Shown: positions 5,396 to 5,756 of the stretch, piece by piece | Layout of the letters: every line of letters starts with the position of its first letter | Position numbering within the stretch: the stretch's first letter is position 1 | Source: a bacterium | GTDB taxonomy: Bacteria; JAMCPX01 | DNA: 5,756 nt | Direction: 5' to 3' | NCBI GenBank assembly: GCA_021815065.1 | Contig: JAKAHI010000102.1 | Location: 1-5,756 of the forward strand | Made by a program: the position numbers and the translations under genes | Notes under the pieces: generated by a model | What the model was told of the DNA's origin: nothing | What the model saw: only the letters and a program-made list of their open reading frames with translations | Database searches by the model: none

Positions 5396-5756
5396 TTACA
5401 CCTTGACGAGCCAGCGATAAACCCTTTTGATTATAAACTTAAAATGGTTCAATGACTTTATATTGAACGCAAGATTCAGAAACTGTTTTGGCCGCAAATA
5501 AAAGCCTAAAAAAGCCCTTCGCTGTATATTTTTTAATTGCTTTTTTGTAAATCCCCGTGGTGCATAGGCAACCTCTGCGAATGAGTTTGCATCATAATTT
5601 ATACCTTTCAGTTCACCGGTATGTTCGAGCAAACCATACAATTCAGTGCCCGGAAGCGGATGGAAAAGGAAAAAAATGGCACGAAGTAAGCCCAATTCTT
5701 TTGACAATTTTATCGTTTGTTTCATCTCTGCGGTTGTTTCTGTCGGAAACCCAAGC
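5396..5756 (-). CDS. C-terminal part of a radical SAM protein of the B12-binding-domain type (5' end missing)
   Basis: The frame is open to the right window edge, so the gene starts outside. An internal ATG at 5725 gives a 109-residue frame, but the codons before it continue the protein as LGFPTETTAEM. That stretch, followed by KLSKELGL and HPLPGTELY, is the signature of the distal half of the radical SAM barrel in BchE/YgiQ-like enzymes: GFP-x-E-T, then a helix, then PLPGT-x-L-Y. The end (RGFTKKQLKNIQRRAFLGFYLRP) is the usual helical tail with a YxRP motif. The SAM-cluster cysteines and any cobalamin-binding domain would lie upstream and cannot be seen, so B12 dependence is an inference. The stop TAA (5398-5396) directly abuts the stop of the convergent membrane gene. 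It has no visible relation to the radical SAM pair at the left. Confidence 0.92.
   Translation of the reverse strand, partial: LGFPTETTAEMKQTIKLSKELGLLRAIFFLFHPLPGTELYGLLEHTGELKGINYDANSFAEVAYAPRGFTKKQLKNIQRRAFLGFYLRPKQFLNLAFNIKSLNHFKFIIKRVYRWLVKV

Noticed and set aside
5396..5725. Separate 109-residue protein starting at ATG 5725
   Set aside because: The frame continues upstream as LGFPTETTAEM, a conserved radical SAM motif, so the ATG is an internal methionine of a larger gene.

Overview
The window carries five protein genes, two of them cut by the window edges. Base composition is intermediate: about 42% GC in the first third of the large plus-strand gene, 49% in its middle and 37.5% at its end. 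The gene mix is three radical SAM enzymes, a YceI-like exported protein and a membrane glycosyltransferase-like protein with TPR repeats. That mix, plus a degenerate copy of a dispersed palindromic repeat, suggests a Gram-negative anaerobe, perhaps a Desulfobacterota- or Nitrospirota-like bacterium. This placement is a guess from gene content; no marker gene is present.

Left part, minus strand (1-2258): two neighbouring, collinear, paralogous radical SAM proteins. The upstream copy (1120-2208) is complete. The downstream copy (1-999) runs off the left edge. Both have the N-terminal CxxxCxxC cluster motif and a second cysteine group near the C terminus (one Cys, then CC-x5/6-CxxC), so an auxiliary metal cluster is plausible. 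The 120-bp gap between them holds a possible 20-codon ORF with a well-spaced ribosome binding site; it overlaps the start of the second enzyme.

Centre, minus strand (2298-3410): a single-gene unit for a YceI-like exported protein. A sigma70-like promoter with a 14-bp palindrome over its -10 lies about 120 bp upstream. The start is fixed by a strong Shine-Dalgarno. The leader could fold, a 15-bp hairpin follows the stop, and an intrinsic terminator closes the unit. One arm of that terminator is formed by the edge of the dispersed repeat. A TTGACA box just past the terminator probably starts the radical SAM pair.

Right part: divergent from the YceI gene, the plus-strand gene 3614-5395 encodes a multi-pass GT-C/TMTC-like membrane protein with a C-terminal TPR domain. 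It is convergent with the 3' end of a third radical SAM gene of the type often fused to B12-binding domains (5396-5756, beginning beyond the right edge). The two stop codons abut with no spacer.

No RNA genes, CRISPR arrays, insertion sequences or complete mobile elements were seen. The most unusual part is the radical SAM pair with its small ORF. Its substrate cannot be told from this window.
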